Shown: in pieces, positions 31,101 to 39,204 of the stretch
Numbering within the stretch: position 1 is the stretch's first letter
How the letters are laid out: the number at the start of each line of letters is the position of its first letter
Source: Anaerolineaceae bacterium
Lineage (GTDB): Bacteria; Chloroflexota; Anaerolineae; Anaerolineales; Villigracilaceae
Length of the DNA: 64,000 nt
Assembly (NCBI GenBank): GCA_009772985.1
Contig: WOUS01000002.1
Span: 1-64,000 of the forward strand
Direction: 5' to 3'
Notes under the pieces: generated by a model
Database searches by the model: none
What the model was told of the DNA's origin: nothing
What the model saw: the letters and a program-made list of their open reading frames with translations, nothing else
Translations under genes and position numbers: made by a program

Positions 31101-32749
31101 TTTTTTATCTGCAACTGCACGATCAGCGTGGCATAGGCCGGGATCTCGGGCAACGGGACGTAGCCCGTGAAGCTGCCGTCCCCGGCGAAGGTCAGTTCGG
31201 GGAGTTCGTCCGCTGCGCCCAGGATGGGGAAGGCGCGGTACGTTCCGGGCGTGACGCCGCTTTCCTTCAGCGAGAGACTGTAGCCGCTGACCGGCGCGTC
31301 CGACAGGTTGACGATCACCAGCACGATCTCCCCGCCGCTGACGCGCAGGATGGGGTAGAGGGCGGAGTCATTGGCGCGCAGGGTGTAGGTGTCGCCGACG
31401 CGCAGGGCGGCGTGTTGGCTGCGGATGCGGATGAGCGCCTGGTAATGCGAGAGCAGGGAGGCCGGGTCGCCGGTCCCGGCGGCGGCGTTGTTTGTCTCCC
31501 AGCCCGGGCCGACGGAGCGCCACGGGAAGGCGGTGGAGAAACCGGCATACTTTTCGGACGACCACTGCATCGGGCGGCGGATGTCCTCGTCCGGTTTTTC
31601 GCCCATCAGGCCGATTTCCTCGCCGTAGTAGATAAACGGGACGCCGGGGGCGGTGAGCAGCATGGAGGCGGCCACGCGTGCCTTGCCCGCGTCCCCGTCG
31701 AGCTGGCTCATCACCCGGTTCATGTCGTGGTTGGTCAGGAAGGGCGCGTACTGGAGCGGCGGCAGGAGTTTGCAGGTGAGTTTCAATTCGTCGAGGGCTG
31801 CACTGGCATTGCCTGCATTGGCCGAATACACAAACGCCTCGGCCAGACTGAACTGGAAGACCAGGTCGAGTTCGTCGCCCTCCACGTATCCTTCGATGAC
31901 GTTCAGGTCGTCCCAGACCTCGCCGACGGCCAGCGCGTCGGGGTTGGCGCCCTTGTACACGGTGCGGAACTGCTGGAGCCAGGTATGGGTGCTGCCGGTG
32001 TTCTGCATGTTGGCGCCCTCCTCGACCAGGTGCTTGACGGCGTCCAGGCGGAAGCCGTCCACGCCGACATCCGTCAGCCAGAAGCGGATCACGTTGTTCA
32101 TCTCCGCGGTGACGGCCGGGTTGGCGTAGTTCAGGTCGGGCATCTGATTCCAGAACAGGGCGTAGTAATACTGCCCGTGCGAGGGATGCCAGACGTTCTG
32201 TCCCCACGGGCCGGTGTAGGCGGGCCTGGTGTCGGACCAGACGTACCAGTCGTGATAGGGTGAGGCTGGGTCCCAGGAGCCGGTGAACCACGGGTGCTGG
32301 CTGGAGGTGTGGTTGAGCACCATATCAATTATGACGCGGATGCCGCGCTTGTGCGCTTCGTCCAGCATGTTCTGGAAATCGTCCAGCGTGCCGTAGTCGG
32401 GATTGACGGCGTAGTAGTCGGTCACGTCGTAGCCGTGGTAGGAGGGGGAGGGGTTGATGGGCATCAGCCAGATGCCGGTCACGCCCAGGTCGGCGGTGGT
32501 TTCCGGGTCGCCGTCGTTGAGGTAGTCCAGTTTGGCGGTGATGCCGTTGAAGTCGCCGATGCCGTCGCCGTCGCTGTCGTAGAACGAGCGGACGAAGATC
32601 TCGTAGAAGACCGTATCGTTCCACCACGGATAGCCGTCCGTGCCGGGCGGCGTGCCGGTCACGGGCTGGACCGGAACGGCGGCCGGCTTGGCGCAGGCCG
32701 TGAAAACGACCAGCAGGACCAGGGTCAGGAGAGCGGGACGTTTGTTCAT
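31097..32749 (-). CDS. GH13 alpha-amylase-family lipoprotein
   Basis: A 550-residue secreted glucan hydrolase. The lipoprotein signal ends VFTA-C19. The (beta/alpha)8 barrel shows region I DMVLNHTS, region II DGFRLDAVKH (nucleophile Asp near 235), region III AVGEVWDD (acid Glu near 275) and region IV LTNHDMNR (Asp near 341). A C-terminal beta domain follows. GGAAGG precedes the ATG at 32749. It likely acts on starch at the outer face of the membrane and feeds the Mal transporter. A 134-bp palindromic element separates it from the upstream GH13 gene. Confidence 0.92.
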   Translation of the reverse strand: MNKRPALLTLVLLVVFTACAKPAAVPVQPVTGTPPGTDGYPWWNDTVFYEIFVRSFYDSDGDGIGDFNGITAKLDYLNDGDPETTADLGVTGIWLMPINPSPSYHGYDVTDYYAVNPDYGTLDDFQNMLDEAHKRGIRVIIDMVLNHTSSQHPWFTGSWDPASPYHDWYVWSDTRPAYTGPWGQNVWHPSHGQYYYALFWNQMPDLNYANPAVTAEMNNVIRFWLTDVGVDGFRLDAVKHLVEEGANMQNTGSTHTWLQQFRTVYKGANPDALAVGEVWDDLNVIEGYVEGDELDLVFQFSLAEAFVYSANAGNASAALDELKLTCKLLPPLQYAPFLTNHDMNRVMSQLDGDAGKARVAASMLLTAPGVPFIYYGEEIGLMGEKPDEDIRRPMQWSSEKYAGFSTAFPWRSVGPGWETNNAAAGTGDPASLLSHYQALIRIRSQHAALRVGDTYTLRANDSALYPILRVSGGEIVLVIVNLSDAPVSGYSLSLKESGVTPGTYRAFPILGAADELPELTFAGDGSFTGYVPLPEIPAYATLIVQLQIKK

Positions 32750-32806
32750 GTTCACCTTCCGATTTCCAATCTGCGTCATCTGCGGGTAATCCGAAGAATG
32801 GTTTTG

Positions 32807-32940
32807 CTACCGGACAAAAGAGAAATGGGACGCGGATTGACGCGGAAAACGCGGATGAAACCGAGACAAAAATCCAAAAAAAGCCTTTTTCCGCGTACAT
32901 CCGCGCTCGTCCGCGTCCAGCCAGGAGATTTGTCCGGTAG
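32807..32940. repeat. 134-bp MITE-like element with 12-bp terminal inverted repeats
   Basis: CTACCGGACAAA (32807-32818) and TTTGTCCGGTAG (32929-32940) are exact reverse complements. Inside, GGACGCGGATTGACGCGG-type words (32828-32857) face TCCGCG words (32890-32918), so the whole element can fold into one long imperfect hairpin. It lies between two GH13 genes. Confidence 0.85.
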
Positions 32941-32951
32941 AGAAAGAGTGG

Positions 32952-34463
32952 TTACGCTTTCAACACGACTCCGCTGCGCGGGGCGAGTTTCAGACCGTGG
33001 ACCTGCCCGCCGCTGACGCGGGCTTTTGCCTCGCCGAACAGCGTTGCCAGCGGACCGTCGGGTATGCCCAGCGCGGAGACGGGGATGTCCACGTTGTGCG
33101 TCCGGCCGGAGGCATTGATGGCGACCACGATCCGCTCGCTGCCGAGGCGCCGCCCGAAGGCGTAGACGTTGTCCACCGCGAGGAGCCGGTGGAAGGTCCC
33201 GCGACGCAGCGCCGGCTGGGACTTGCGCAGGGAGGTCATAGACTTCGCGTAGTCAAGCAATTCTGTGTTCCATTCCTTCCCGTCCCACGGGAAGGATTTG
33301 CGGCAGGCCGGGTCAGGGCCGCCGTCCAGCCCGATCTCGTCGCCGTAGTAGATGCACGGCGCGCCGACGTAAGTGAACAGGAACAGCCAGCCGAGTTTGA
33401 GGGCGGTGAGGTCGCCGCCGGAGGTGGTGAGGAAGCGCGGCGTGTCGTGGCTGTCGAGCAGGTTAAACTGGGCCTGGTTGATGGCGGGGTCGTACAGGCC
33501 GAGCAGGTATTCGATGCGGTCGGCGAAGTTTTTGGCGTCGAGCGGGCGCAGGAACTTCTTATAGTCGCCGATGTTGTAGATGTACGGCGGCATTTTCTCG
33601 CCGACCAGCCAGCCGATGAGCGCGGCGGTGAGCAGGTAGTTCATCACCGCGTCGAACTGGTCGCCCTGCAGCCAGCGTTTGGATTCGTGCCAGATCTCGC
33701 CGACGATGTAGGCTTCGGGGTTGGCGCGCTTGACGCGGCGGCGGAACTCCTGCCAGAAGGCGTCGTCGTCAATCTCGGCCGGCACGTCCAGCCGCCAGCC
33801 GTCCGCGCCGAACTTGATCCAATGCACGGCTGCCTCCCACAGGAATTCGCGCACGGCGGGCGTGTTGGTGTTCAATTTGGGCAGGGCGGGCATGTTCCAC
33901 CAGGCGTGGTAGCCGATGGCGTCGTACGCGCTGACGCCGCTGTTCAACTGGTGCTGCTCGTGTTCGGTCGGGTACACGCCCCAGTGCTTCTTCCGATTCA
34001 GCCGGTCGGGGCTAAAATGGAACCAGTCCACGTAGGGCGAGCCTTCGCCGTTCTCCAGCACGTGATGGAACTGCCAGAAGCCGCGGCTGGCGTGGTTGAA
34101 CACGCCATCTGGCACGATGCGGATGCCGCGGGCGTGCGCCCTGTCCAGCAGTTCGCGGAAGGCCGCCTCGCCGCCGAGCAGCGGGTCAATGTGGAAATAG
34201 TCGTAGGTGTGGTAACGGTGGTTGGAGGCCGAGGCGGTGATCGGGTTGAGATAGATGGCGTTGACGCCCAGGTCCTGCAGGTAGTCGAGATGTTCGGCCA
34301 CGCCGAGCAGGTCGCCGCCTTTGAAGCCGTGCGGCGTGGGGGCCGCTTCCCACGGCTCGAGTTTCAGCCCCAGTTTGGAGACGCGCTTGCTCGAGGCGAA
34401 GCGGTCGGGGAAGATCTGGTAGAAGATGGCGTCTTTGACCCAGTCGGGAGTGTTGATGGACAT
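32952..34463 (-). CDS. Cytoplasmic GH13 enzyme, neopullulanase/cyclomaltodextrinase-like
   Basis: A 503-residue glycosidase without signal peptide, so it acts on imported maltodextrins. It opens WVKDAIFYQIFPDRFA, as in the neopullulanase/maltogenic amylase group. Region I is VPDGVFNHAS, region II GWRLDVPAEI (Asp near 225), region III IVGEIWHES (Glu near 255) and region IV LLDSHDTPR (Asp near 337). It lacks the N-terminal CBM34 domain of classical cyclomaltodextrinases. AGAGG precedes the ATG by 10 nt. Confidence 0.9.
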   Translation of the reverse strand: MSINTPDWVKDAIFYQIFPDRFASSKRVSKLGLKLEPWEAAPTPHGFKGGDLLGVAEHLDYLQDLGVNAIYLNPITASASNHRYHTYDYFHIDPLLGGEAAFRELLDRAHARGIRIVPDGVFNHASRGFWQFHHVLENGEGSPYVDWFHFSPDRLNRKKHWGVYPTEHEQHQLNSGVSAYDAIGYHAWWNMPALPKLNTNTPAVREFLWEAAVHWIKFGADGWRLDVPAEIDDDAFWQEFRRRVKRANPEAYIVGEIWHESKRWLQGDQFDAVMNYLLTAALIGWLVGEKMPPYIYNIGDYKKFLRPLDAKNFADRIEYLLGLYDPAINQAQFNLLDSHDTPRFLTTSGGDLTALKLGWLFLFTYVGAPCIYYGDEIGLDGGPDPACRKSFPWDGKEWNTELLDYAKSMTSLRKSQPALRRGTFHRLLAVDNVYAFGRRLGSERIVVAINASGRTHNVDIPVSALGIPDGPLATLFGEAKARVSGGQVHGLKLAPRSGVVLKA

Positions 34464-34487
34464 GGCAGATAACCTCTGGTTGGATTT

Positions 34488-34524
34488 GTAGGGGCGACTG
34501 TCGTTCTGGGCGGGTCGCCCTTAC
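34488..34524. repeat. Short REP-like element GTAGGGGCGAC...GTCGCCCTTAC
   Basis: Eleven-base arms (10 of 11 matched) with a 15-nt loop in the 64-nt gap between two GH13 genes. Its GTAG head and arms match the ends of the 95-bp element at 20757. Confidence 0.75.
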
Positions 34525-34527
34525 GGA

Positions 34528-36294
34528 TTATGGACAGACGAACGCGCCGGATTTGGGCGGCAGGTGGATTTCGAGCGCATCCTCCCGGACCGTGATCCTG
34601 TTCGCGTTCAACCGGTCCGTCGCGGACCGGAAGCCTGCGCCGCGCACGGTCAGCGTCCGCGGCGCGCCGGACATGTTGATGGCAACCAGCGCCCGGTCGT
34701 CAGCATTTTCGCGGACGAAGGCATACGTCCCGCCAGCCGCGTCGAGATGGACGACGCGCCGGGAACCGGTCCACAAGACGGGATGGGCGCGGCGCAGTTC
34801 GCCGAGGCGGCGGAAATATTCCTGCAAGCCGGAGTCTGCCGTCTCCCAGTTCATGGGCAGGCGGCATTCCTCGAAGATGTTGCGTCCGTCCTGGTGCATC
34901 GGGCGCTCCTGCGAGAGGCCGGTTTCCGTCCCGGCGTAAACGATGGGCGGGCCGGGGAGCGTGTACAGCGCCAGCGCGGCGAGGCGGAGTTTGTCTTTAT
35001 CGTCCCCGGCGAGGTGGAGGAAGCGCTCCTCGTCGTGGTTGTCGAGGAACGATGGGCGGATGTGGCCGGGCGGGAAGCAGGCTTCGTGTCCGGCGAGGAA
35101 CGCCTCGAATTCCGCCAGGCTCATCTGACCGAGGGCGAAGGTCTCGCGCAGGGCGCGAGCGAGGTGGAAGTCGAGCGTCCCATCCAGGATGCCGGTGTAC
35201 GACAGGAGCATCGGCACGGTGTGGATGATCTCGCCAAAAATCCAGCAATCGGGCTTGACCTCCCGGCAGGCGCGGCGGAAGTCTACCCAGAAGTCGTGGG
35301 GCGGGCCGTAGGCGAAGTCGAGGCGGTAGCCGTCGAAGCCCTCGCGCAGCCAGTGGCGGGCCGCGTCGAGCATGTAGGCGCGGGCGGCGGGGTTTTGCAG
35401 ATTGATTTTTGGCAGTTCCCGTACCTTGAAGTAGCACTCGTAATCGTCGGGCCAATGCTTCCAAAAATACCAGTCCCGGTACGGGCTGTTCGGATTCTTT
35501 TGCGCGTCCCGGAACGTGAAGTGGTCCTTCGACCAGTGGTTGGCGACGAAATCGAGGATGAGCCGGATGCCCCGCGCGTGCGCACTTTCGATGAGTTCCT
35601 TCAGCTCAGCGTTCGTCCCCAAACGCGGCTCGACGGTGTAATAGTCGCTGGCGTTGTAGCCGTGATGGGACGTGGTCGCGAAGAATGGGTTGAGCCAGAT
35701 GGCGTTGAAGCCGAGCGACTGGATGTAGTCGAGTTTGTCTATCACCCCGCGCAGCGTTCCGCCGTAAAAGTCGTTCAGGTTTTCGGCCTTGTTCCAGGCG
35801 CGCCCGTCGCCGGGATAAAAGCGGTCGGGGAAGACCTGGTAGACGACCGCCTGGCGCGCCCAGTCGGGAGCGGGATCGTCGTCCACCCACAGCGCGCACG
35901 CGGATCCGTCGTCTGCCGCGACCCACTGACCGGTGTCCGCCCGGCGCGCCTCCAGCCGGTAGCGGATGAGCGTCCGCGCGGGCTGGGGAGGCAGGCGCAC
36001 GGTCCAGGTGCGGACGTAACCCCAAGTGATGGCATCCCATTCCGATGAGACAGGATTTAGGTCCAGCACGCTGGCGGAGGCCGGGGCGGGATTGCTCCCG
36101 TCAGTGGTGTAGAAGCAGCGGGCGGCGTCGTACGGGACGGGGCGGCCCGTCGTCAGGATCAGCAGGATGGGCTGGCCCGGTTCCGGGTCCAGGGGGCTGC
36201 GCCGGTGGAGGTGTTTAACGCCGGTCAGGTTCTCCCGGTGGGCGGCCAGGCGGTTCTCGGGTTCGAGCATGCTTCCGAAGATGTTGTCACTCAT
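34528..36294 (-). CDS. Cytoplasmic GH13 enzyme with N-terminal carbohydrate-binding-like domain
   Basis: A 588-residue glycosidase. The first 120 residues look like the N-terminal beta-sandwich of cyclomaltodextrinases (TWGYVRTWTVRLPPQPART). The barrel shows AVVYQVFPDRFYPGD, region I LDFVANHWS, region II GYRLDFAYG (Asp near 324), region III IFGEIIHT (Glu near 353) and region IV FLDNHDEER (Asp near 418). No signal peptide. A TTG at 36324 is possible, but ATG 36294 is the simpler start. Neither has a good Shine-Dalgarno. Intracellular alpha-glucan hydrolase. Confidence 0.88.
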   Translation of the reverse strand: MSDNIFGSMLEPENRLAAHRENLTGVKHLHRRSPLDPEPGQPILLILTTGRPVPYDAARCFYTTDGSNPAPASASVLDLNPVSSEWDAITWGYVRTWTVRLPPQPARTLIRYRLEARRADTGQWVAADDGSACALWVDDDPAPDWARQAVVYQVFPDRFYPGDGRAWNKAENLNDFYGGTLRGVIDKLDYIQSLGFNAIWLNPFFATTSHHGYNASDYYTVEPRLGTNAELKELIESAHARGIRLILDFVANHWSKDHFTFRDAQKNPNSPYRDWYFWKHWPDDYECYFKVRELPKINLQNPAARAYMLDAARHWLREGFDGYRLDFAYGPPHDFWVDFRRACREVKPDCWIFGEIIHTVPMLLSYTGILDGTLDFHLARALRETFALGQMSLAEFEAFLAGHEACFPPGHIRPSFLDNHDEERFLHLAGDDKDKLRLAALALYTLPGPPIVYAGTETGLSQERPMHQDGRNIFEECRLPMNWETADSGLQEYFRRLGELRRAHPVLWTGSRRVVHLDAAGGTYAFVRENADDRALVAINMSGAPRTLTVRGAGFRSATDRLNANRITVREDALEIHLPPKSGAFVCP

Positions 36295-36376
36295 GGCTGG
36301 CGTGGATGCCCGTTTCCCTTCCAACGTCCACGAAGACAGGATTTTCTCGCGGGGTTGGCGCTGCTGTGGAATAAAG

Positions 36377-36403
36377 ATAGCCCTGTTGCAGGAACAGGGC
36401 TAT
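36377..36403 (-). terminator. Stem-loop after the malG-like gene
   Basis: Perfect 11-bp stem ATAGCCCTGTT/AACAGGGCTAT with a 5-nt loop, followed on the reverse strand by CTTTATT. It may partially terminate or stabilise the mal mRNA 3' end. Confidence 0.55.
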
Positions 36404-36469
36404 CCCCACTGCCTCAAGCGCGGCAAGCGCGATCGCGTTGCATTGCATCCCGACAGTCTCCTCGGCGCG

Positions 36470-37384
36470 TTATTCCTTGACCGCACCCGCAGTCAGGCCG
36501 CCGGCGATCTGGTCCTGGAGGGAGAGGTAGGTAATCATGATGGGCAGGGCGCCAATCAACGCGCCGGCGGCAAATACGCCCCATTTTTTGTCGAACATGC
36601 CGGCGGTGAAGATTTGCAGACCAACCATCAGTGTGTACTTGTCCACATCCGTCAGTAAAATGCGCGCGAGCAGGAAGTCGCCGTAGGTGCCGATGAACCC
36701 CAGGATACCGATGACAACGAGGATGGGGCGCAGGAGCGGCAGGAGCAGGGTCCAGAAGATCTGGAAGTGCGAGGCGCCATCCACCATGCCGGATTCGTCA
36801 ATGGCGCGCGGGATGGTATCGAGAAAGCCTTTCATCAGCCAGATATTCATGCCCATGGAGCCGCCCAGGTAGACCATGATCAACCCGGCATGGGTGTTCA
36901 GGCCGAGGGCGGGGATGATCTCGCCGAACTGGAAGATGATCACGTAAATGGCTACCAATGCCAGCAGGTTGGGGAAGACCTGGATGAGCAGGATGGCCTT
37001 GAGTACGGTCACACGCCCGGTGAAGCGCAGGCGGGAGAAGGCGTAGGCGGCCATGGTGGTGAGCGAGAGATTCAGGATAGTTGTGATCCCCGAAACCTTT
37101 ATCGAGTTCCACAGCCAGCGCCAGTAGTTCAGATCGCCAAACCTGAACTGCGGGTCGAGGTTGAACAGCCGCTGGTAGTTCTTGATACCTGCCTGGACCG
37201 GGATCAGGTTTTGGGTGGCCAGCGAGTTGCTGTTGTCGAAGGAGGCCGAAACGATCCAGATCACCGGGAAAACGGCAAAGGCGATCAGGAACAAGGCAAT
37301 GATCAGACGCACGGTCATGCTGAACCGCTTTTGGAACGTCAGCGAACCGGTAAGGCGTTTGAAGGATTGGCTCTGGTTAGACAT
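36470..37384 (-). CDS. malG: Maltodextrin ABC transporter permease, MalG-like
   Basis: A 304-residue inner-membrane permease with six helices. The coupling EAA loop is recognisable in PRAIDESGMVDGASHFQIFW, followed by the LPLLRPI helix start. A good GGAGG lies 9 nt before its ATG inside the malF-like gene, which it overlaps by 8 nt. Together with the 37377-38972 permease it forms the membrane channel for maltooligosaccharides delivered by the binding lipoprotein. No ATPase (MalK) gene is present nearby, so a shared ATPase elsewhere is expected. Confidence 0.9.
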   Translation of the reverse strand: MSNQSQSFKRLTGSLTFQKRFSMTVRLIIALFLIAFAVFPVIWIVSASFDNSNSLATQNLIPVQAGIKNYQRLFNLDPQFRFGDLNYWRWLWNSIKVSGITTILNLSLTTMAAYAFSRLRFTGRVTVLKAILLIQVFPNLLALVAIYVIIFQFGEIIPALGLNTHAGLIMVYLGGSMGMNIWLMKGFLDTIPRAIDESGMVDGASHFQIFWTLLLPLLRPILVVIGILGFIGTYGDFLLARILLTDVDKYTLMVGLQIFTAGMFDKKWGVFAAGALIGALPIMITYLSLQDQIAGGLTAGAVKE

Positions 37385-38972
37385 TTTCGCTTACCTCCTC
37401 CCACATGTTGGTGAACTTGTATTGCACCAGGGTGATGGAACCTACGAGGATAAACAGGACGAGCGAGATGGCCGAGGCAAAGCCGTATTGCACGCCGCGC
37501 CCACCGCTGGCAAACGCGAGGTTATACACATAGCTGATGAGGATGTCGGTATAACCGGCCTGCGTGCTCGCGCCCGCAATCGGGGGACCGCCTCCGATGA
37601 ACAGGTAGATCAGCCCGAAGTTATTGAAGTTGAATATGAAAGAGGCAATCAGCAGCGGCCCCACGGCTACCAACAGCAGCGGAAGGGTGATCTTGGTGAA
37701 GCGCTTCCATCCACTGGCGCCATCCACCGTCGCGGCTTCGTACAGGTCGCCCGGGATGGATTGCAAGGCTCCGCTTGTAATCAGCATCATGTATGGGAAA
37801 CCAAGCCAAAGATTAACGATCAAGATGGCCGCCCGCGCCCAGAAAGCCTCGGTCGTCCACGGCGGCGCCCAGCCAAACAATGGCTCGATCATGCGGTTGA
37901 TAATCCCAAACTCCGGGCTGAACATGCCGCGCCAGATCAGGATGGTGATGACGCTGGGGATCGTGTAGGGGATGAGCAGAAGTGTGCGGATGACCTTTTT
38001 AAAGGGGAAATCCTTGTCGTTATACATGATGGCGATTGCCAGACCCAACGCAAAGGTCGAAAGCACACTGACGGCAGGGAAGATGAAGTTCCAGATGAGG
38101 ATCGTTACCAGTGGTCCGCGCAGCGCCGGGCTGGTAAGAAAATTGATAAAGTTCTCGAACCCCACCACCTCGCGGAAGCCCGGCTTGATGGTCTTGCCAT
38201 CCTTGGTAGTGAAGGTGCCGTGAACATTGTTGTAGATGTCGCCATTGGATTGATCCACAAATAAGTCATTATCTGGATCATAAATAAATCGCTGTTCCAG
38301 CGCCGAGGCAGTGGTGGGGGAAGTGATCTTCACGCCACCGGCTCCTTCTGCGCCAAATAGAATTTCTGGGAGATTCTGATCGGTGACCGCGACAAGCGCA
38401 TTGATGCGTTCATAGCCTGCGATGCTTGCAGGAATACCTTTTGCGTCCGCCTCGCCAATGCCGGGGTCGCCGGGCCTGGCGGCCGCGATGGGTTCGCCGG
38501 GTTTGCCGAGGAAGGTATTGCCTTCGGCATCCACCAGCCAAAGCGCATAGTTTCCGTCTGCTGATTTAAAGGCTGTCCAAGTGTAGGACGGGGCGCCTTC
38601 CGGCAAGTAGGTAATCTTTTCGATCAAGGGAAGAGCTTGATTCTTGGTCAGCAAGTGTCCGTCGCCATAGTTGGTGAAAGCCACGTAAAGAGTGAAAACC
38701 ATTGGGTAGATGGTGAACATGATCATAAAAGAAAGCCCAAGCGCCATCCAACGGTACGGATAGGCTTTGGGCCAGAGGAAGATCGCGTTGAGCATCAACA
38801 CGATGATACCCAACACGATGGCGATCTGGTCGAACCCCAGGGTCAAGGCCTGGATAATGAACCAGATGGCGCCTGCGTCAAAAAAGGCAATCAATATCCA
38901 GCGAATGATTCGAGAGAAGAATGATTCACCGGTTGCCCTGGTACGTTTGGATTGTCCGGCTGTCGCGGTCAT
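37377..38972 (-). CDS. malF: Maltodextrin ABC transporter permease, MalF-like
   Basis: A 531-residue inner-membrane permease. After three N-terminal helices it has a large outside domain (about 120-270), as in E. coli MalF, and then the five core helices. The EAA motif reads YEAATVDGASGWKRFTKITL. AGGAGG at 5 nt fixes the ATG at 38972, whose TTG neighbour is ignored. A 232-nt gap with a strong stem-loop separates it from the binding-protein gene, which fits differential expression of an abundant binding protein. Confidence 0.92.
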   Translation of the reverse strand: MTATAGQSKRTRATGESFFSRIIRWILIAFFDAGAIWFIIQALTLGFDQIAIVLGIIVLMLNAIFLWPKAYPYRWMALGLSFMIMFTIYPMVFTLYVAFTNYGDGHLLTKNQALPLIEKITYLPEGAPSYTWTAFKSADGNYALWLVDAEGNTFLGKPGEPIAAARPGDPGIGEADAKGIPASIAGYERINALVAVTDQNLPEILFGAEGAGGVKITSPTTASALEQRFIYDPDNDLFVDQSNGDIYNNVHGTFTTKDGKTIKPGFREVVGFENFINFLTSPALRGPLVTILIWNFIFPAVSVLSTFALGLAIAIMYNDKDFPFKKVIRTLLLIPYTIPSVITILIWRGMFSPEFGIINRMIEPLFGWAPPWTTEAFWARAAILIVNLWLGFPYMMLITSGALQSIPGDLYEAATVDGASGWKRFTKITLPLLLVAVGPLLIASFIFNFNNFGLIYLFIGGGPPIAGASTQAGYTDILISYVYNLAFASGGRGVQYGFASAISLVLFILVGSITLVQYKFTNMWEEVSENV

Positions 38973-39051
38973 CAAATCCTCCTGCGAGAGTGGAAATGTG
39001 CGTTTCTACTGCTTCTTGCATAAATCTCCGAACCTGCTATTGCCGAATTGC

Positions 39052-39060
39052 TTGCATTAT
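39052..39060 (-). promoter_or_regulatory. Possible internal promoter before malF
   Basis: The reverse strand reads CCGTATAATGC about 85 nt upstream of the malF start. No good -35 is seen. The region also holds ATTTAT/ATAAAT arms. Confidence 0.3.
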
Positions 39061-39152
39061 ACGGGATTTGGTTCAGATATTTATGCAGTATTCTGTAAAT
39101 AAATTATGACGGACAATAATCGCTCATGTTTGTTTTACCAAATCCACTGAGC

Positions 39153-39182
39153 AAGGGAGACCGGAGACATCCGGTCTCCCTT
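39153..39182 (-). terminator. Stem-loop between malE-like and malF-like genes
   Basis: Perfect 12-bp stem AAGGGAGACCGG/CCGGTCTCCCTT with a 6-nt loop directly after the binding-protein stop. There is no T-run. It probably protects the malE mRNA 3' end or reduces read-through. Confidence 0.65.
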
Positions 39183-39204
39183 GTTACTTACGTGGAGAAC
39201 TTTG

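Noticed and set aside
31097-36294. Glycogen-synthesis enzymes (branching enzyme or GlgE) among the GH13 genes
   Set aside because: The regions around the catalytic residues resemble alpha-amylase and neopullulanase types, and the genes sit with a sugar importer.
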